Source of the DNA: Athripsodes cinereus
Taxonomy: Eukaryota > Arthropoda > Insecta > Trichoptera > Leptoceridae
Assembly: GCA_947579605.1 (NCBI GenBank)
Contig: OX388307.1
Span: forward strand, 31,659,237-31,723,236
Direction: 5' to 3'
DNA length: 64,000 bases
Positions 32,546 through 43,399 of the stretch are shown in pieces. The notes under the pieces were generated by a model that was not told the origin of the DNA, did no database searches, and saw only the letters and a program-made list of their open reading frames with translations. The number at the start of each line of letters is the position of its first letter. Within the stretch, counting starts at the first letter, position 1. The position numbers were made by a program, and so were the translations under genes.

Positions 32546-33550
32546 AAACACACGTTGTCTGCAATATCAAGACAGTCCAATCAAGTCAACACAATGGAAG
32601 TCCTACAACGGACCACATCAGAAGATAATATTATAAATAATGCCTTCTTGTGCAACTTCTAGAAAATTTATGCTCTGTGTTCTTTCTAAGCTCCTGGCAC
32701 GTCTAACACCGCGTGCCGCATTTAATTGAAACCTGGATTTTTGCTTAAACTTTTGAAAGGAAGTATTTAATTTTACGGTTAAAAATTAGCGAGGAAAATT
32801 CAGAATTGGTTTCAAATTTAATTAATGGGTTGAGATTTTCAACTGAGATACGAAAGTATTAAGTATTCTTTTGTAATAAAGGTTTTAATTACCAAGTGCT
32901 TTTTTTTTGAAAAGATAATAGGTACCTATTCAGAATCAAAAATTCAGTTTTTCCAATTCCACCATTCTCACTGTCACGATGTAAGGTCCACCAATCGAGA
33001 GACGCTTTATGCAAACCTTAGAAGCAACCATCTTTTTGGGATCTCATTTTTCAGATCTCAAATGGATCAAAATTCTATCTTGTCTAGATATTGCTATCTT
33101 ACACAAAATGTTTACCTCTAGGAAAAAAATAATAATATAAATAATACGACAACTTATGCAGCACCGTATTTTGATAACGACACTTCAAGAGCGCTTTACG
33201 ACATCCACGTCCATTTTCAATACACAACATTATCCACGTGTTTTCGATAAATGTCTCAAGGCTTATTAATGTTTTTTCTTCAAGGAACTCAATGTTTGTA
33301 AAAAAACAAACTTCGTCATTATTTTCACGATTAACATAACAATAACCATTTGGACGGGAACCTCTATTTTTCTCTCTCTCTCTCTCATTGATGTAGGATT
33401 TCTCCATTTGCACACCAATGTATTTCAACTAGACCGTGCTGTTTCTTTCACAAATGAAGAGATTTCTTCCCTCTTTTTGCCCAAAAGGAACGGCTCTATT
33501 AAAGGAAAGTCAACAATATTTTATTTTTTTAATTAACTTTTTTTAACAAA
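32546..33550. other. Spacer, nothing recognised
   Basis: A 109-residue minus frame at 33099-33428 is the only long open stretch. It has no recognised motif and a poly-RE stretch from a GAGA microsatellite at 33374-33390, so I do not call it a gene. Confidence 0.3.
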
Positions 33551-33716
33551 AATATATCTGGGCTTTTATTATAAACCCAAATACAACCTTATACACCTTT
33601 AACAGTAAGCTATTAAAAGCTTGTGTCGTGAAAGGGGTGTTTGCCGGCACCTGGTATCGACTTACGGACCCCTTGTTCACGAGGCCGAGGCTACTTCCAG
33701 GCTACCGACGAATTCA
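33551..33716 (-). mobile_element. SINE-1 copy
   Basis: A full-length tRNA-headed SINE on the minus strand. The head has GTCGGTAGCCTGGAAGTAG (A-box region) and a GGTCCGTAAGTCGATACCAG B-box region, one of the more diverged heads. The body has GTGTCGTGAAAGGGG in reverse and ends in CAGATATAT. It is transcribed by RNA polymerase III in active families. Confidence 0.75.
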
Positions 33717-34289
33717 TCTGTTTGATATATTTAAAGTGTAATAGCATTGAATATGATTGCAATATTACAAATTATACTTGTACATGTTTTATATTAACGA
33801 AATAACGAATAAATATTCAGATAAATAACTTCGAGGTGAATTGTTTGAAAGCGCCATTGACTTCACAGCTTATAAGCTTTCAACTTTCGTAAGCAGTTAT
33901 TTACCTATACCAAAAAATAACAATGTGTGAATAGTTGGTTCTATGTAACAAAGATTTAAGCCACAAAACTGATGTAACAAAAATTAGTTTCTAAAATATG
34001 TATAATATTATTCAAGCCTATTTGTTTTAACATCTTCGTATATTGAATCGAAAGGCATATTTATAACGACGCCAGTGTTACTCAATCCAAAACATCATAA
34101 TTTTTTTGTTGAGATTGGTATTTACCTATAATATTAAAATGCAAAGTTTTCAGCTTAATTTGACTTTTGTTATATAAATTTAAGAAAAAATGTGATTCTG
34201 ATACTTTTGAGATAGACATAAAATAACACAATTTATTCTTTAATTATTTATTTTTATTTTTACTGTGTAAAGGTGACTATTTTTTTTTA
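33717..34289. other. AT-rich spacer, nothing recognised
   Basis: No gene or named repeat. Confidence 0.3.
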
Positions 34290-34458
34290 AGAAGTTCATC
34301 TATATTAAAGACAATCATATACAGACGGCGAGTTTCATCGTTTTTGTGCTGACCAGTCTTCCTTGATGGAGATTCTAGGTCTGGGTGGGAAGTCCCTTCG
34401 GGGAGGGAAGCGTTTTCATCTGCGGCTCCGGCAACGGCGGCCCTTAGGTTGTCGTTCT
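34290..34458 (-). repeat. GC-rich segment: LINE 3' end or exon
   Basis: On the minus strand a TTTTTTTAG acceptor-like word at 34457-34463 is followed by an open frame of about 60 codons (NDNLRAAVAGAADENASLPE at its start, stop near 34279). It is clearly GC-richer than its flanks. That would fit a terminal exon. However, it also contains ACGATGAAACTCGCCGTCTG, close to the GCGATAAACTCGCCCTCTGT motif of the family F LINE tails at 19670 and 38360. A LINE 3' UTR is therefore the better explanation. Confidence 0.35.
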
Positions 34459-34660
34459 AAAAAAACATAAATACTTACCAAATTTATGGATTTTCTTGAC
34501 ACTCAAGCTCGACGCTCTGAACTAATATGTATGGAAATGTAGATGTATATTTCATATTGATTGTTTTGTCATACCTTTTTTTATCTGGAAATGCTTTTTT
34601 TTGTTGTACCGAGTGGGTCTCCCACTCATTTCTGTCAATTTTCGAGTGTTCTTATAGAGG

Positions 34661-34808
34661 CAGGCCCCCTAGACAAACACACACTTGGCGATCGACTACA
34701 AACGAATTTTCGTCAATAATTGCAACAATAACGCATAATTTATTGTACGGTACATGTAGGTAGATTGTCGAAAAGTTCGCCAGTAGTCGATCGCTAAGTA
34801 CGGTTTAT
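34661..34808. mobile_element. Hairpin MITE, family M copy 2
   Basis: CCCCTAGACAAACACACACT...CGATCGCTAAGTACGGTTTA repeats the arms and the AACGCATAAT / GGTACATGTAGGTAGATTGT centre of copy 1. The right tip is missing, ending directly against a family X copy. Confidence 0.75.
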
Positions 34809-34811
34809 ACG

Positions 34812-34990
34812 ATAAAGTATGCCACCCATCTTGATTGTCTTAACTTTTATTGACACAAGGGAGACAACTTGCATGTTTTTTGCGTGCATTTGGTTTGTTG
34901 GCTACCCATGCGTGTGGGAAATGCCGTGATGGTATGAATTCTCTCGACAAGAGGGACATCGAAAGCGTGTAGCCGAGAGTTACCACACGT
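34812..34990 (-). repeat. Family X copy
   Basis: GTATGCCACCCATCTTGATT, TTTATTGACACAAGGGAGAC, AACTTGCATG, GTTTGTTGGCTACCC and GTGTGGGAAATGCCGTGATG. The outer end is followed by an inverted TTACCACACGTGGGAATTCT, again giving a palindromic end. Confidence 0.7.
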
Positions 34991-36077
34991 GGGAATTCTG
35001 CTCCCCTCATGTGGACAAACTTGTAAGTGCCGAAAAATAATCGGATAAATGAAAATCTTTAGACTTTTGAGCTATCTAAGCGGTCAGTGAGTCTCATTCA
35101 ATGTAAGTAAAAAAGTTTGTAGTTATTGTTAGTTGAAACATTGTTGTCTAACACTACCCAAATCTATCATGAAGATACCTTATACCTACAAAATATTATA
35201 ATAATTATAATGATAACGTAGTCGTTACTAAGGATTCATTCAAACTCATGCTTTTCTAATTATCTATACCAAGTAATAATAACGTTAATTTCGTTATAAT
35301 TGCCGTAGTTAATGTAGATAATATTATGAGTCTTATATTATTACGTAGAAACGAAACGGATATTAGAAAATTAAACGAATCATTTTTAGTATCCGATTGG
35401 AAACCGAATAGCCTATTATTACTATTTATTCAGCCATAGCATCTCGGCATATTTCATAAGGGGGGTAGCCAGAAAGACATAAACTTTGTACATATTATAT
35501 GTATAGAAATATGTATAGAAAAAAATTGTCTCTAGTGTTAAGAATTTGAGTACGTACCAATACTTAACTGTAAGAACATAGTTTGTAAGAATATTGTAGT
35601 AGTGAGTAGTGCCTTGTAGTGAGTATCTCCTTCAAGGGACATTAAGGGTTGTAATTTAGGGGAGGATTTTGTCGGGGGGAACTTTTTAGGCAAGTCCTGA
35701 GCCTTCCCTCTAATTTTTTTTTTGTTTCGTTGAGCTAGGAGTACTCATTTCGTTTTTGAAAAAGGAGCCCATCTCTTAAAACATCCTGGGGAAAGTGGTG
35801 GGAAACCCTAAATGTATAGAACAGAGATTCCTGGAGACAAATTACCTATGGAAAGTCTTCTGTTCAGCAATGGACAAGATTAGCTGCATAAGCTAGTACC
35901 TATATAATTAAAACCAACGATAAAGACATTTCAATTAAAATTGAGTTTAAAAAAAAAATCGAAACTTAAGAGGTTGGGTTACATACTTCATCTTCGAACT
36001 GAAGACTTTAAATTCGTGTCTTATTGGCGATGTTTGACAATTACCTGTTTGATATATGCTACTGATACATACAAACA
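34991..36077. other. Spacer, nothing recognised
   Basis: About 1.1 kb, AT-rich. AAGTCTTCTGTTCAGCAATG at 35857 resembles the GCCTATGTTCAACAATGG that ends the family C LINE at 43905, so a LINE tail scrap may be present. No gene is seen. Confidence 0.35.
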
Positions 36078-36190
36078 TACATCTTCTTCCCCTTATCCTA
36101 ATTGGATCGGGGGCCCATTGCGCCTAGGTACCTCCTCCAGAGATCCCTGTCCACCGCTGCTTCTAGGACCTCTGGCCACTAAATATACAA
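36078..36190 (-). pseudogene. Short LINE C-terminal scrap
   Basis: The minus-strand reading WPEVLEAAVDRDLWRRYLGA, then MGPRSN and a stop, with a GGGGAAGAAGATG end, is like the last codons of several insect non-LTR reverse transcriptases (DRDLWRR). It is very short. Confidence 0.4.
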
Positions 36191-36617
36191 GAAAAGATTT
36201 TTGCTGTGAATCCATGGAAGAAAAAGCATCCGCATAGAAAAACTTGCTCTAGAACAAAGGAGTTGCGGCGGTTGTGACGATTGTATATTCGGTATCTGAA
36301 TATCTGACCAAACTGTCAGTTATGCATTTCATCACTAACTCTGTATGTAGCGCCCTCGCGTTACAGAGTGTAATCATGATATTGTAATAAATAAATAATG
36401 AAAATCGCTCACGACAATAGCATGTAATGAACACGTAGATATTATTATAATTATTTAATATTATGTCATAATTACGATGTAATGATGCATATTATAAGAA
36501 ATTATAATTTTATTAAATAAACACTTCTAGACGTACCGGCGCTCTTGCAGGTGACATGATTGACATCAACATGCATAGGTCACAGTCACACATATCGAGC
36601 TAGTCCCAAACTAAGAT
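36191..36617. other. Spacer with shared repeat edge
   Basis: No gene. From 36598 the GAGCTAGTCCCAAAC word marks the repeat shared with 29411; the LINE reverse transcriptase begins about 80 bp later. Confidence 0.35.
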
Positions 36618-38051
36618 GTGAATCTTGTATTATATACGTGGACATTTCTTAAAAAATACGGGTTGGGTAAGCAGAAAGACTCTTCTGATTCTGTAACGAT
36701 CCCGCTGGCAAAGGTTGGCTCCCCATCTTCACCGAAGGATTACCGGCCTATTTCAATTCTGCCTCTCCTTTCGAAGGTCATGGAAAAACTTGTTTATCAG
36801 CAATGGAATGACTATCTTCTGGCTAACAATTATCTCAATCGATTCCAATCTGGTTTTCGTAGGGGACATAGTACAACAACCGCCCTTCTTAAAATTTCTG
36901 AGGATGTCAGATCCGCTATGGAGGTAAGACGTTTGACATTGCTGACACTTTTAGATTTTAGTAGTGCCTTCAATAGCGTAGATTTCGATATCCTTCTGGC
37001 TCGATTGGAGGCTTTAAATATTTCTGGTGATGCTCTGCGTTGGATGGACTCCTACCTTAGGGACCGACAGCAGAGGGTCTGTATTGGTGATGGGGCATCC
37101 GATTGGGTCGACCTTGGGGCGGGAGTTCCGCAGGGTTGTATACTGTCCCCTTTACTCTTCTCTATTTTCATCAACCCGATTACTGAACATCTTCACGGGG
37201 CCTATCATCTTTATGCGGATGACCTCCAATTATACATTCACTTTGATCTGAATAACATTGATGCTGCATTCTTCAATATGAATGCCAACCTTGAATACAT
37301 AAATTTGTGGTGTAGAGATCATGGACTCTTAGTTAATCCAAGTAAATCACAAGCAATTATTATCGGAAGTCCTAGGAGTCTGTCTTCTCTTACTTCACTC
37401 GCTCCTTTGCCATCTTTAGTCTTAAACGACTCAACTATCCCATTTTCTGATGTTGTTAAAAATCTGGGTTTGTTCTTTGATTCCAAGTTATCATGGTGGA
37501 AACAGGTCAACATAATCAGTAAAAAAGTATTCGGTTCACTGCATTCGCTTAGGAGATTGCAGAATTTCCTTTCAGTAGACACAAAAAAGCTATTGGTTCA
37601 ATCTTTGATTCATCCCCTATTCGACTATGCGGATGTTTGTTACTTGGATCTGTCGATTGAAGGTTTAAATAAGTTGGAACGTCTTCAGAATACTTGCATT
37701 CGATATGTCTTCGGTCTCAACAAATACGATCACATATCTGAATATCGTGAACGCCTTGGCTGGAAAACTATTCTTCAACGCAGAAATGCTCACACTCTTT
37801 GCCTTCTTTATAAAATTTTATTTGATCCCAACACTCCATTATATTTGAAGGAAAGATTTGAGTTTTTACACTCCCACGGACTTTCACTACGATCAACCTC
37901 CAACAATCTTCTAGTGATCCCGTCACATCGTTCGAGCTGTTACACCGATTCTTTTTCAGTTCATGGTGCTAGGTTGTGGAACCAGCTTCCACTAAAAACC
38001 CGAACTTGTACTTCTTTTTATAACTTCAAGAAAGAAGTTAATGGTTGCTAG
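36618..38051 (+). CDS. CR1/L2-like LINE reverse transcriptase, 5'-truncated
   Basis: A 477-residue open frame that would make the reverse-transcribing part of a non-LTR retrotransposon. Visible motifs in order: PLAKVGSPSSPKDYRPISIL (about 29-50), FQSGFRRGHSTTTAL (about 75-92), LLDFSSAFN (motif A, about 110), GVPQGCILSPLLFSIFI (motif B, about 169), the catalytic YADD (about 199), and VKNLGLFFDSKLSW (about 278). A C-terminal region ends in HGARLWNQLP. The apurinic endonuclease and ORF1 are absent, so the copy is 5'-truncated near 36675; the first ~20 codons come from other sequence, and the annotated ATG is probably not a native start. The frame is intact over the whole RT domain, so the insertion is fairly young. 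The best family guess is the CR1/L2/Daphne group. It is not autonomous. Confidence 0.88.
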   Translation: MNLVLYTWTFLKKYGLGKQKDSSDSVTIPLAKVGSPSSPKDYRPISILPLLSKVMEKLVYQQWNDYLLANNYLNRFQSGFRRGHSTTTALLKISEDVRSAMEVRRLTLLTLLDFSSAFNSVDFDILLARLEALNISGDALRWMDSYLRDRQQRVCIGDGASDWVDLGAGVPQGCILSPLLFSIFINPITEHLHGAYHLYADDLQLYIHFDLNNIDAAFFNMNANLEYINLWCRDHGLLVNPSKSQAIIIGSPRSLSSLTSLAPLPSLVLNDSTIPFSDVVKNLGLFFDSKLSWWKQVNIISKKVFGSLHSLRRLQNFLSVDTKKLLVQSLIHPLFDYADVCYLDLSIEGLNKLERLQNTCIRYVFGLNKYDHISEYRERLGWKTILQRRNAHTLCLLYKILFDPNTPLYLKERFEFLHSHGLSLRSTSNNLLVIPSHRSSCYTDSFSVHGARLWNQLPLKTRTCTSFYNFKKEVNGC

Positions 38052-38490
38052 TCTTCCGTCTCATATACTTGTATAGAGGTTTCCCATGGTTTTAAATCTT
38101 TTTTTTGTATATTTATACACAATGAGCAATCCTGACCCATTCCTACCACTTATCCTATTCCCGTATCCCATCATCTATGTCGTGTCACGTATCCGAAATT
38201 GTTTTATATTTGGGTAGTTTTATATATGTATGTATATATATTATTTATATTTATTTGTTTAGTATTTATTTGTATGTATATATCCTCAATTATTTATTTT
38301 ATTTATTTATTGTTTTTATTTTAGTTTTTGTTTAATGGGTTAGTTGGAAGATATCGCGCTTCTGCGATAAACTCGCCCATTGCACATTTTTTTTTGTATA
38401 GTTACATAAATTGAATTTTTTCATTTGTTGTTTTTTTGTGCAATAAAGTTTTTTATTATTATTATTATTATTATTACTATTATTATGTAC
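38052..38490 (+). repeat. LINE 3' UTR with TTA tail
   Basis: Follows the RT stop directly. It contains GCGATAAACTCGCCCATTGC at about 38362, an AATAAAGTTTTT signal at about 38441 and a TTA microsatellite at 38451-38486, the normal end of this LINE class. A 23-bp near-duplicate TATGTACTATCTTGTACTAA occurs twice just after the tail (38484, 38507). Confidence 0.8.
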
Positions 38491-38626
38491 TATCTTGTAC
38501 TAACGTTATGTATTATCTTGTACTAACGAGACAATACACATATATACAATGCACTAAACACACACGATAATTATGTGTAGAATATGAAAAAGGTCCACTG
38601 TGTCGGTGTTTAGGTAGTAGAATTCC
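38491..38626 (-). repeat. SINE-3 body fragment
   Basis: ACAATGCACTAAACACA and ATATGAAAAAGGTC match the 21440-21520 segment. The copy seems to be split by the hairpin at 38627-38787, since GATATGAAAAAGGTCATTC resumes immediately after it. Confidence 0.5.
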
Positions 38627-38787
38627 ATATCGAAATAAATAAAACAAGTGTTTTATTCTACTAATGTTTTAATATGTGAGAGAGACGTCTTTCGATCGAT
38701 TGACAATGTCCTCATAAGACGAAAGACGTCTCTCTCACATATTAAAACATTAGTAGAATAAAACACTTGTTTTATTTATTTTGATAT
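38627..38787. mobile_element. Long hairpin inserted in SINE-3
   Basis: Two arms of about 66 bp (38628-38694 and 38720-38786), sharing AAATAAATAAAACAAGTGTT and GTGAGAGAGACGTCTTTCG, are separated by about 25 bp and differ at only a couple of positions. It is probably a fold-back element or a recent inverted duplication. There is no coding capacity. Confidence 0.75.
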
Positions 38788-38885
38788 GAAAAAGGTCATT
38801 CTCATTTTGCTCTGGCCGGGAATCGAACCCGGGACCTCGTGGCTCAAAGACAATATCGTTATCTCCGCGCCACACCGACTACCTG
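38788..38885 (-). mobile_element. SINE-3, tRNA-like head
   Basis: The minus strand reads GTGTGGCGCGGAGATAACGA (A-box region) and GAGGTCCCGGGTTCGATTCC (B box). The tRNA-like region is well preserved but lacks a complete cloverleaf context and continues into the SINE body. Confidence 0.6.
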
Positions 38886-39784
38886 ATTGATGATCACGAA
38901 TGTGAAACATCAAAAACCTTCAAGACAAAATGGCATACCTGAAAGACCATCAATAGCAGCTTGATCATGTTTGCCAACACTAAAAAGAAAGGGGCGTTAT
39001 AACTTCTATAGAACATATTTTTGTATTTTTGTGATTAGAGTATTTTCCATCTAATTTATATTTGAATTTGGAACGTTTAAGATATCTACTTCGTATGACC
39101 CATTTCAAAATTGAAATAAAACAAATTATTTTGTTTCGTATTTATTTTCCAGAAATAATTTTAAATACAGAATAAAATAATAATTTAAAATAGATTTTAA
39201 AATAATAATAATGATAATAATATTGAAAACTGGAAATAGAACCGATTCAGTATGACCGCATGGGACCCTGCGGCCGAGAGGAGTTTTCGTGGTTCCAAAA
39301 AGGGGGGAGGGTGGGATTTATATGGGAGATTATTTTATTTATATTATAATGTTATAATTTATAATTTGATACTAGTTTATATGCAAAGAAATACGTGCAT
39401 ATTTTGGGAATTTATTTTTTGTTACATTTTGAAACCTTTTGCATATTATTCTAATGAAGATGCATATTATTTTTGCTACCACCTGAAAAAATATTTGACT
39501 CAATAATTTACACTTATTAAAACGGAATCTCAAATACCTATCTTTTCTCCTGTCGTAATAAAAAAATATAATTTTACATCAATTTCACTCAAATCTCCCT
39601 TCAACGATCCTTCCGGAAGTATAGGGATTAGATTAAAACCAGTCGCTTCCACTCAGAGGCTCTCTGCACCATAATATATCGGTTTCCCTTTTCCATTACA
39701 TCTTTAACGCTCTAATATATGGATGAAAATTTTTCAGAGTGTCACAAATCTTGTGCACAAAAACCTGTGCTCTTTTTTTTTAAC
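38886..39784. other. AT-rich spacer, nothing recognised
   Basis: No gene. The frame at 39252-39506 has no motif and includes a GGGGGGAGGGTGGG stretch. Confidence 0.3.
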
Positions 39785-39955
39785 TCAATTTTCATAGAAG
39801 ACATACTTGGTGGATGTAGTGGAAGAAGGATGAAAGTAGAATTTATACTGTGGAGATGCGATTGCTGAGGAGAATTTTTGGTAAACGTTGGAAAATAGAG
39901 TGAAGAATGTAGATATGTGTCTAATTGCGTAAATAAAAAATATTTCATAAAAAAA
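39785..39955 (+). pseudogene. LINE C-terminal fragment (family D)
   Basis: TATACTGTGGAGATGCGATT, GCTGAGGAGAATTTTTGGTA and AAACGTTGG match the ATGTTGTGGAGATGAGATCG...GTAAAACGTTG order at 57215-57265. This is a short piece of a family D non-LTR reverse transcriptase. It is frameshifted. Confidence 0.5.
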
Positions 39956-40089
39956 TATGAATTAAATATCACAATGTTATGAATATTATGTACCTACACC
40001 AATATTAGGTACATTCTTGGGGTTATACCACATACTCTTGTAAATGTTGAAATTAATTATCCTTACAACTTTTTAAAGAATTTCTGGTG

Positions 40090-40630
40090 CCCACATTGGA
40101 TAATATTTAAAAGAGAAAGGCAGTGTCTCAGGTTTGTAAAGAGTATTTTGTACAAAAACTCCACTCGCCGGATGATATTAGTGCGTGTCCAAGACTGGGA
40201 GGCCTAATTAAGGTACCTCCCAGAAAAACATCTGCTGGACAACACCACTATACTCATTTGGGTGTTGTGTGGTACAATAAGCTGGACAAAAAATCTAAGT
40301 ATGATTCTACAAAATAAATTCAGAGTTTTAAATTGAATCTGAAAGATATTTTTTAATAGCTGTTCAACTGCTCTGTTGTTGAGTTTTGTTAAGAAACTGT
40401 ATTTGGTTGCTGTTTGTATTGTGGATATGTGTTTATTTTTGTTGTTGCTATTGTTTTATCTAAATTACATATATAAAATATGTTTAAACCCTCAAAGCAC
40501 GAGCACTGCTCAATTTTGAGGGTCAAATATGTAATAAATGTGTTTTTTAGTAATAAGGTATGTATGTAATATTATTTAATTTCAAATTTTATTTTAATAA
40601 AAATATTTAAATTTGAATTTGAATTTAGCT
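40090..40630 (+). pseudogene. LINE C-terminus and 3' UTR (family G)
   Basis: A 64-residue frame (40123-40317) ends a non-LTR reverse transcriptase: TSAGQHHYTHLGVVWYNKLD is the terminal motif type (YNxLP-like). Downstream is the CTCAAAGCACGAGC...AATTTTGAGGG hairpin at 40492-40535, then AATAAAAATATTTAAATTTG and a TTTGAATTTGAATTT tail ending near 40625. 5'-truncated. Confidence 0.6.
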
Positions 40631-40657
40631 ACTACGGGATGCACATATTTTTTTTAA

Positions 40658-40826
40658 AGATATATCTGGGTTTTGTTATAAACCCAAATACAACCTTATG
40701 CAGCATTCACAGTAAGTTACTAGAAGCTTGTGTCGTGAAAGGAGAGTTTTCCGGCACCTGAGATCGAACCACGGACCCCTTGTTCATGAGGCCGAGACTC
40801 TACCTCCAGCCTACCGACGAACTCAA
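40658..40826 (-). mobile_element. SINE-1 copy
   Basis: Full length on the minus strand: TTGAGTTCGTCGGTAGGCTG, GTAGAGTCTCGGCCTCATG, GGTCCGTGGTTCGATCTCAG, then the GTCGTGAAAGG body and CCCAGATATATC. Good A- and B-box words are present. Confidence 0.8.
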
Positions 40827-41515
40827 TATTTTTGACTTTGGTTTATTAGCGTATCGTATGATTAAGAACAAGACTAGATTAAGATCGTATTTAGATTGTG
40901 TCAAGAATATCCCTGCAGCAATCAAGTTGCAATAATACAAGCCAATAGACACAGTATTTTTTTTGGGATCTCTCATTTCAGTAAATATTCTAATGACCCG
41001 GTACCTACCTACGTATTTATGTGCTATATTTTTGTTCTTAATTTAGATTTATCTCATGGGGTATATTTTTTACTATTTATTATGCATATTTCGGTTTTTA
41101 CTTGTCGCATATAATCCATTTTCTGTTTATAATAATATCCATGGATGCCCAATGGTCAACCACGATAGTGAACTCCTGAATTATCTGATGTATCCATTCA
41201 CAATGGTGCGGTTTGGATTTAAATACAAAATAAATTTATAATTTTTGTTCAAAATAAATAATGCGATTAAAATCATTATTATTTTCAAAAAAAATACACT
41301 CATCTCAACCAAGATTATTATTTTGTTAATACCTATTACAAGAAAAAATTCTAATAAAAACATATTTTTTTAGTTATCGAACGGAATCATTCACAATTCG
41401 ATCATATTTGTTAAATGAATTTTGATTGATACCATGAAATTTGACTGTTTTATTTGGGAATTCTTTCTTATTTATTATGAAGTTTGACTTATATTGTGAA
41501 TTTCTTCATTTATTA
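40827..41515. other. AT-rich spacer, nothing recognised
   Basis: No gene. The small frames at 40896-41363 lack motifs. Confidence 0.3.
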
Positions 41516-41825
41516 ATTGTTGACAGTTAAATGCAATTATTTTCACTGGTATTTTGACATTATTTTTTTAACAGTGTATTGATACTTTCTTACATTTTAT
41601 ATATTTTAATTGCTTTGTAAATTTTTTTATATAGTATGAATCGTTGACTGTTCAACTGCAAGTTATTTTAATTGGTATATTATATTCATGTTTGTTTTTT
41701 GTTTAATACTCTGTTGATACTTTTAGACATTTTAAATGTCTTTAATTACATTGTTAATTTTTAATACCATGTAATTGATTTTTTACTTTCATAAAAGCTT
41801 TAAGCTGTATATAAATAAAAAAATA
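41516..41825 (+). repeat. Imperfect ~123-bp direct duplication, LINE-tail-like
   Basis: TTGACAGTTAAATGCAATTATTT...TGTTAAT-like at 41519-41625 and TTGACTGTTCAACTGCAAGT...TTGTTAATTT at 41645-41762 align with gaps. Then come AAAGCTTTAAGCTGTATATA and AATAAAAAAATAAAAATA, which looks like a polyadenylated 3' end. Confidence 0.4.
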
Positions 41826-42799
41826 AAAATATTTACCTAGAAGTATAAAATTTCAACTTTTTTACTCAGTTTTAGCTTTATACTCAACTCCGATGATGTC
41901 GATTATTTGATTTATTTATTTATTTATTATGTATAATCAACTATGAGTGACATGACAGTTGTTACATTTGCACCACTCAAAGTTCACAACACACAAAACA
42001 GTTTCACAATAATACACACACATGCAAACAAACAATTGAATCTATTAAATCGATCAATAACCACACTTGTTCTAAATTTGTACGATATAAGAGTTCTGTC
42101 ATACATTCACAGATATACGATCAAATTTGCAAACGTGCAAATTGATGAAAATTCTAGGCGTCCTTTATAGTATATTTACACGTTCGTAAAACAAAAAAAC
42201 ATTGTTTATTTTACATTTTTAAAATTATCTTAAATGTTGTTTCATAGTAATAAAACTGAAACATTAAATTCCATTGAAATATATCTTATTTCTAAATTTG
42301 ATAGATTCTTATATACCATATTGTCTTAGAAGCAAATGAAATACAATATTATAATAGAGTGTATAATTTTCTGACATTCTAAGTAATTATACAAGTAGTA
42401 TTAGTTTCAATACATAGTATCGATCTTCAGATAATGGATAGTAAGACGATCATAGCAGAAAATCGGAGCAAACTACTTAATTAACACGATCAATTAACAG
42501 CTGCCAAAGTCTCGGCACTAATCCATCCATCCAGTCACCCGTGCACCTACTAATATTAGGCCAACAACTTTTCTTAAGGCTCTATAAAATACCTAATAAT
42601 TGTATACAAAATGTCCTCCTACTAGTTAACTTTATATTATGATGATTGGTTAACAGGGTACATAATAATTATTATGTTAAAACTCATTTAACGATTTTTG
42701 TTTCTACAATTAACCATTCCATGAAGTTACATAATTTATGTACCTACCTAAATTTAATACATGAATCTATGTATCATATGAGACTGAAAAAAGATAATG
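41826..42799. other. AT-rich spacer, nothing recognised
   Basis: No gene or named repeat in about 1 kb. Confidence 0.3.
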
Positions 42800-42905
42800 T
42801 CACCTTTTATGGCAGTGCTTTGGATGGGACTTGAACCCGTAACCCATCCTTATTGCGAGGTGTGCATTGTATCCATCACGAGATACTCATACTTAGATAT
42901 GCTGG
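42800..42905 (-). repeat. tRNA-like SINE head, unassigned
   Basis: The minus strand holds GGGTTCAAGTCCCATCC, a B-box-like word, after GATGGATACAATGCACACCT. The tail GGTGACATTATC lies next to it. This could be another SINE family; only one copy is seen here. Confidence 0.35.
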
Positions 42906-42974
42906 ATATATACTGGTTAGTATTAAAAATGTTTCTTACATTTTGATATTCATTTTGTTAATTTATATCGATGT

Positions 42975-43250
42975 TCACTATCCCATCACGGCATATCACA
43001 CAATTGGAGTGGCCAGCAGACCAGTCGCATGTTACAAACGTGTAAGCTGTGCTCTCTGTCCCAACAAAAAATCAAGACATTCAGGATGGGTGGCAAATTT
43101 CATCGCTGAATTAAATATTTAAAATATAAACATTTAAAATTATAAAATATAAACAATTTTAAATGAAAGTAAACAGTGTTTTTTATTTAAATATTTATTA
43201 TCTATATTTAAAATATCCTTATTTTTTCGAACACCTGTCATTTACAAACT
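42975..43250 (+). repeat. Family X copy
   Basis: CCATCACGGCATATCACACA, GGAGTGGCCAGCAGACCAGT, GCATGTTACAAACGTGTAAG, CAGGATGGGTGGCAAATTTC and ATCGCTGAATT are present. After an AT-rich insertion of about 90 bp, TTTTTTCGAACACCTGTCAT resumes the family sequence. The overlapping 89-residue frame at 42853-43122 is not a gene. Confidence 0.75.
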
Positions 43251-43399
43251 TAGTTCTAGAATTCAAATTGAAAGTCAAGAGACAGGAAGGAGAGATAGAC
43301 ATTTCGCGTGTGATCCAAACTATGTACTAAATAGTGATAGTTGAAAGGACTACACATTTGATAGTTGCTACGATGAAAAAAAAAACTTGGAAGAGAGAA

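Noticed and set aside
33099..33428. 109-residue minus-strand frame
   Set aside because: Contains a microsatellite-derived REREREK run, no recognisable domain, no conserved neighbours; treated as chance.
38810..38880. A genuine tRNA gene on the minus strand
   Set aside because: Good A/B boxes, but it continues into a SINE body and has a second dispersed copy; no full cloverleaf was established.
42853..43122. 89-residue frame resembling a secreted Cys-containing peptide
   Set aside because: It runs through a family X copy and is read from repeat sequence.
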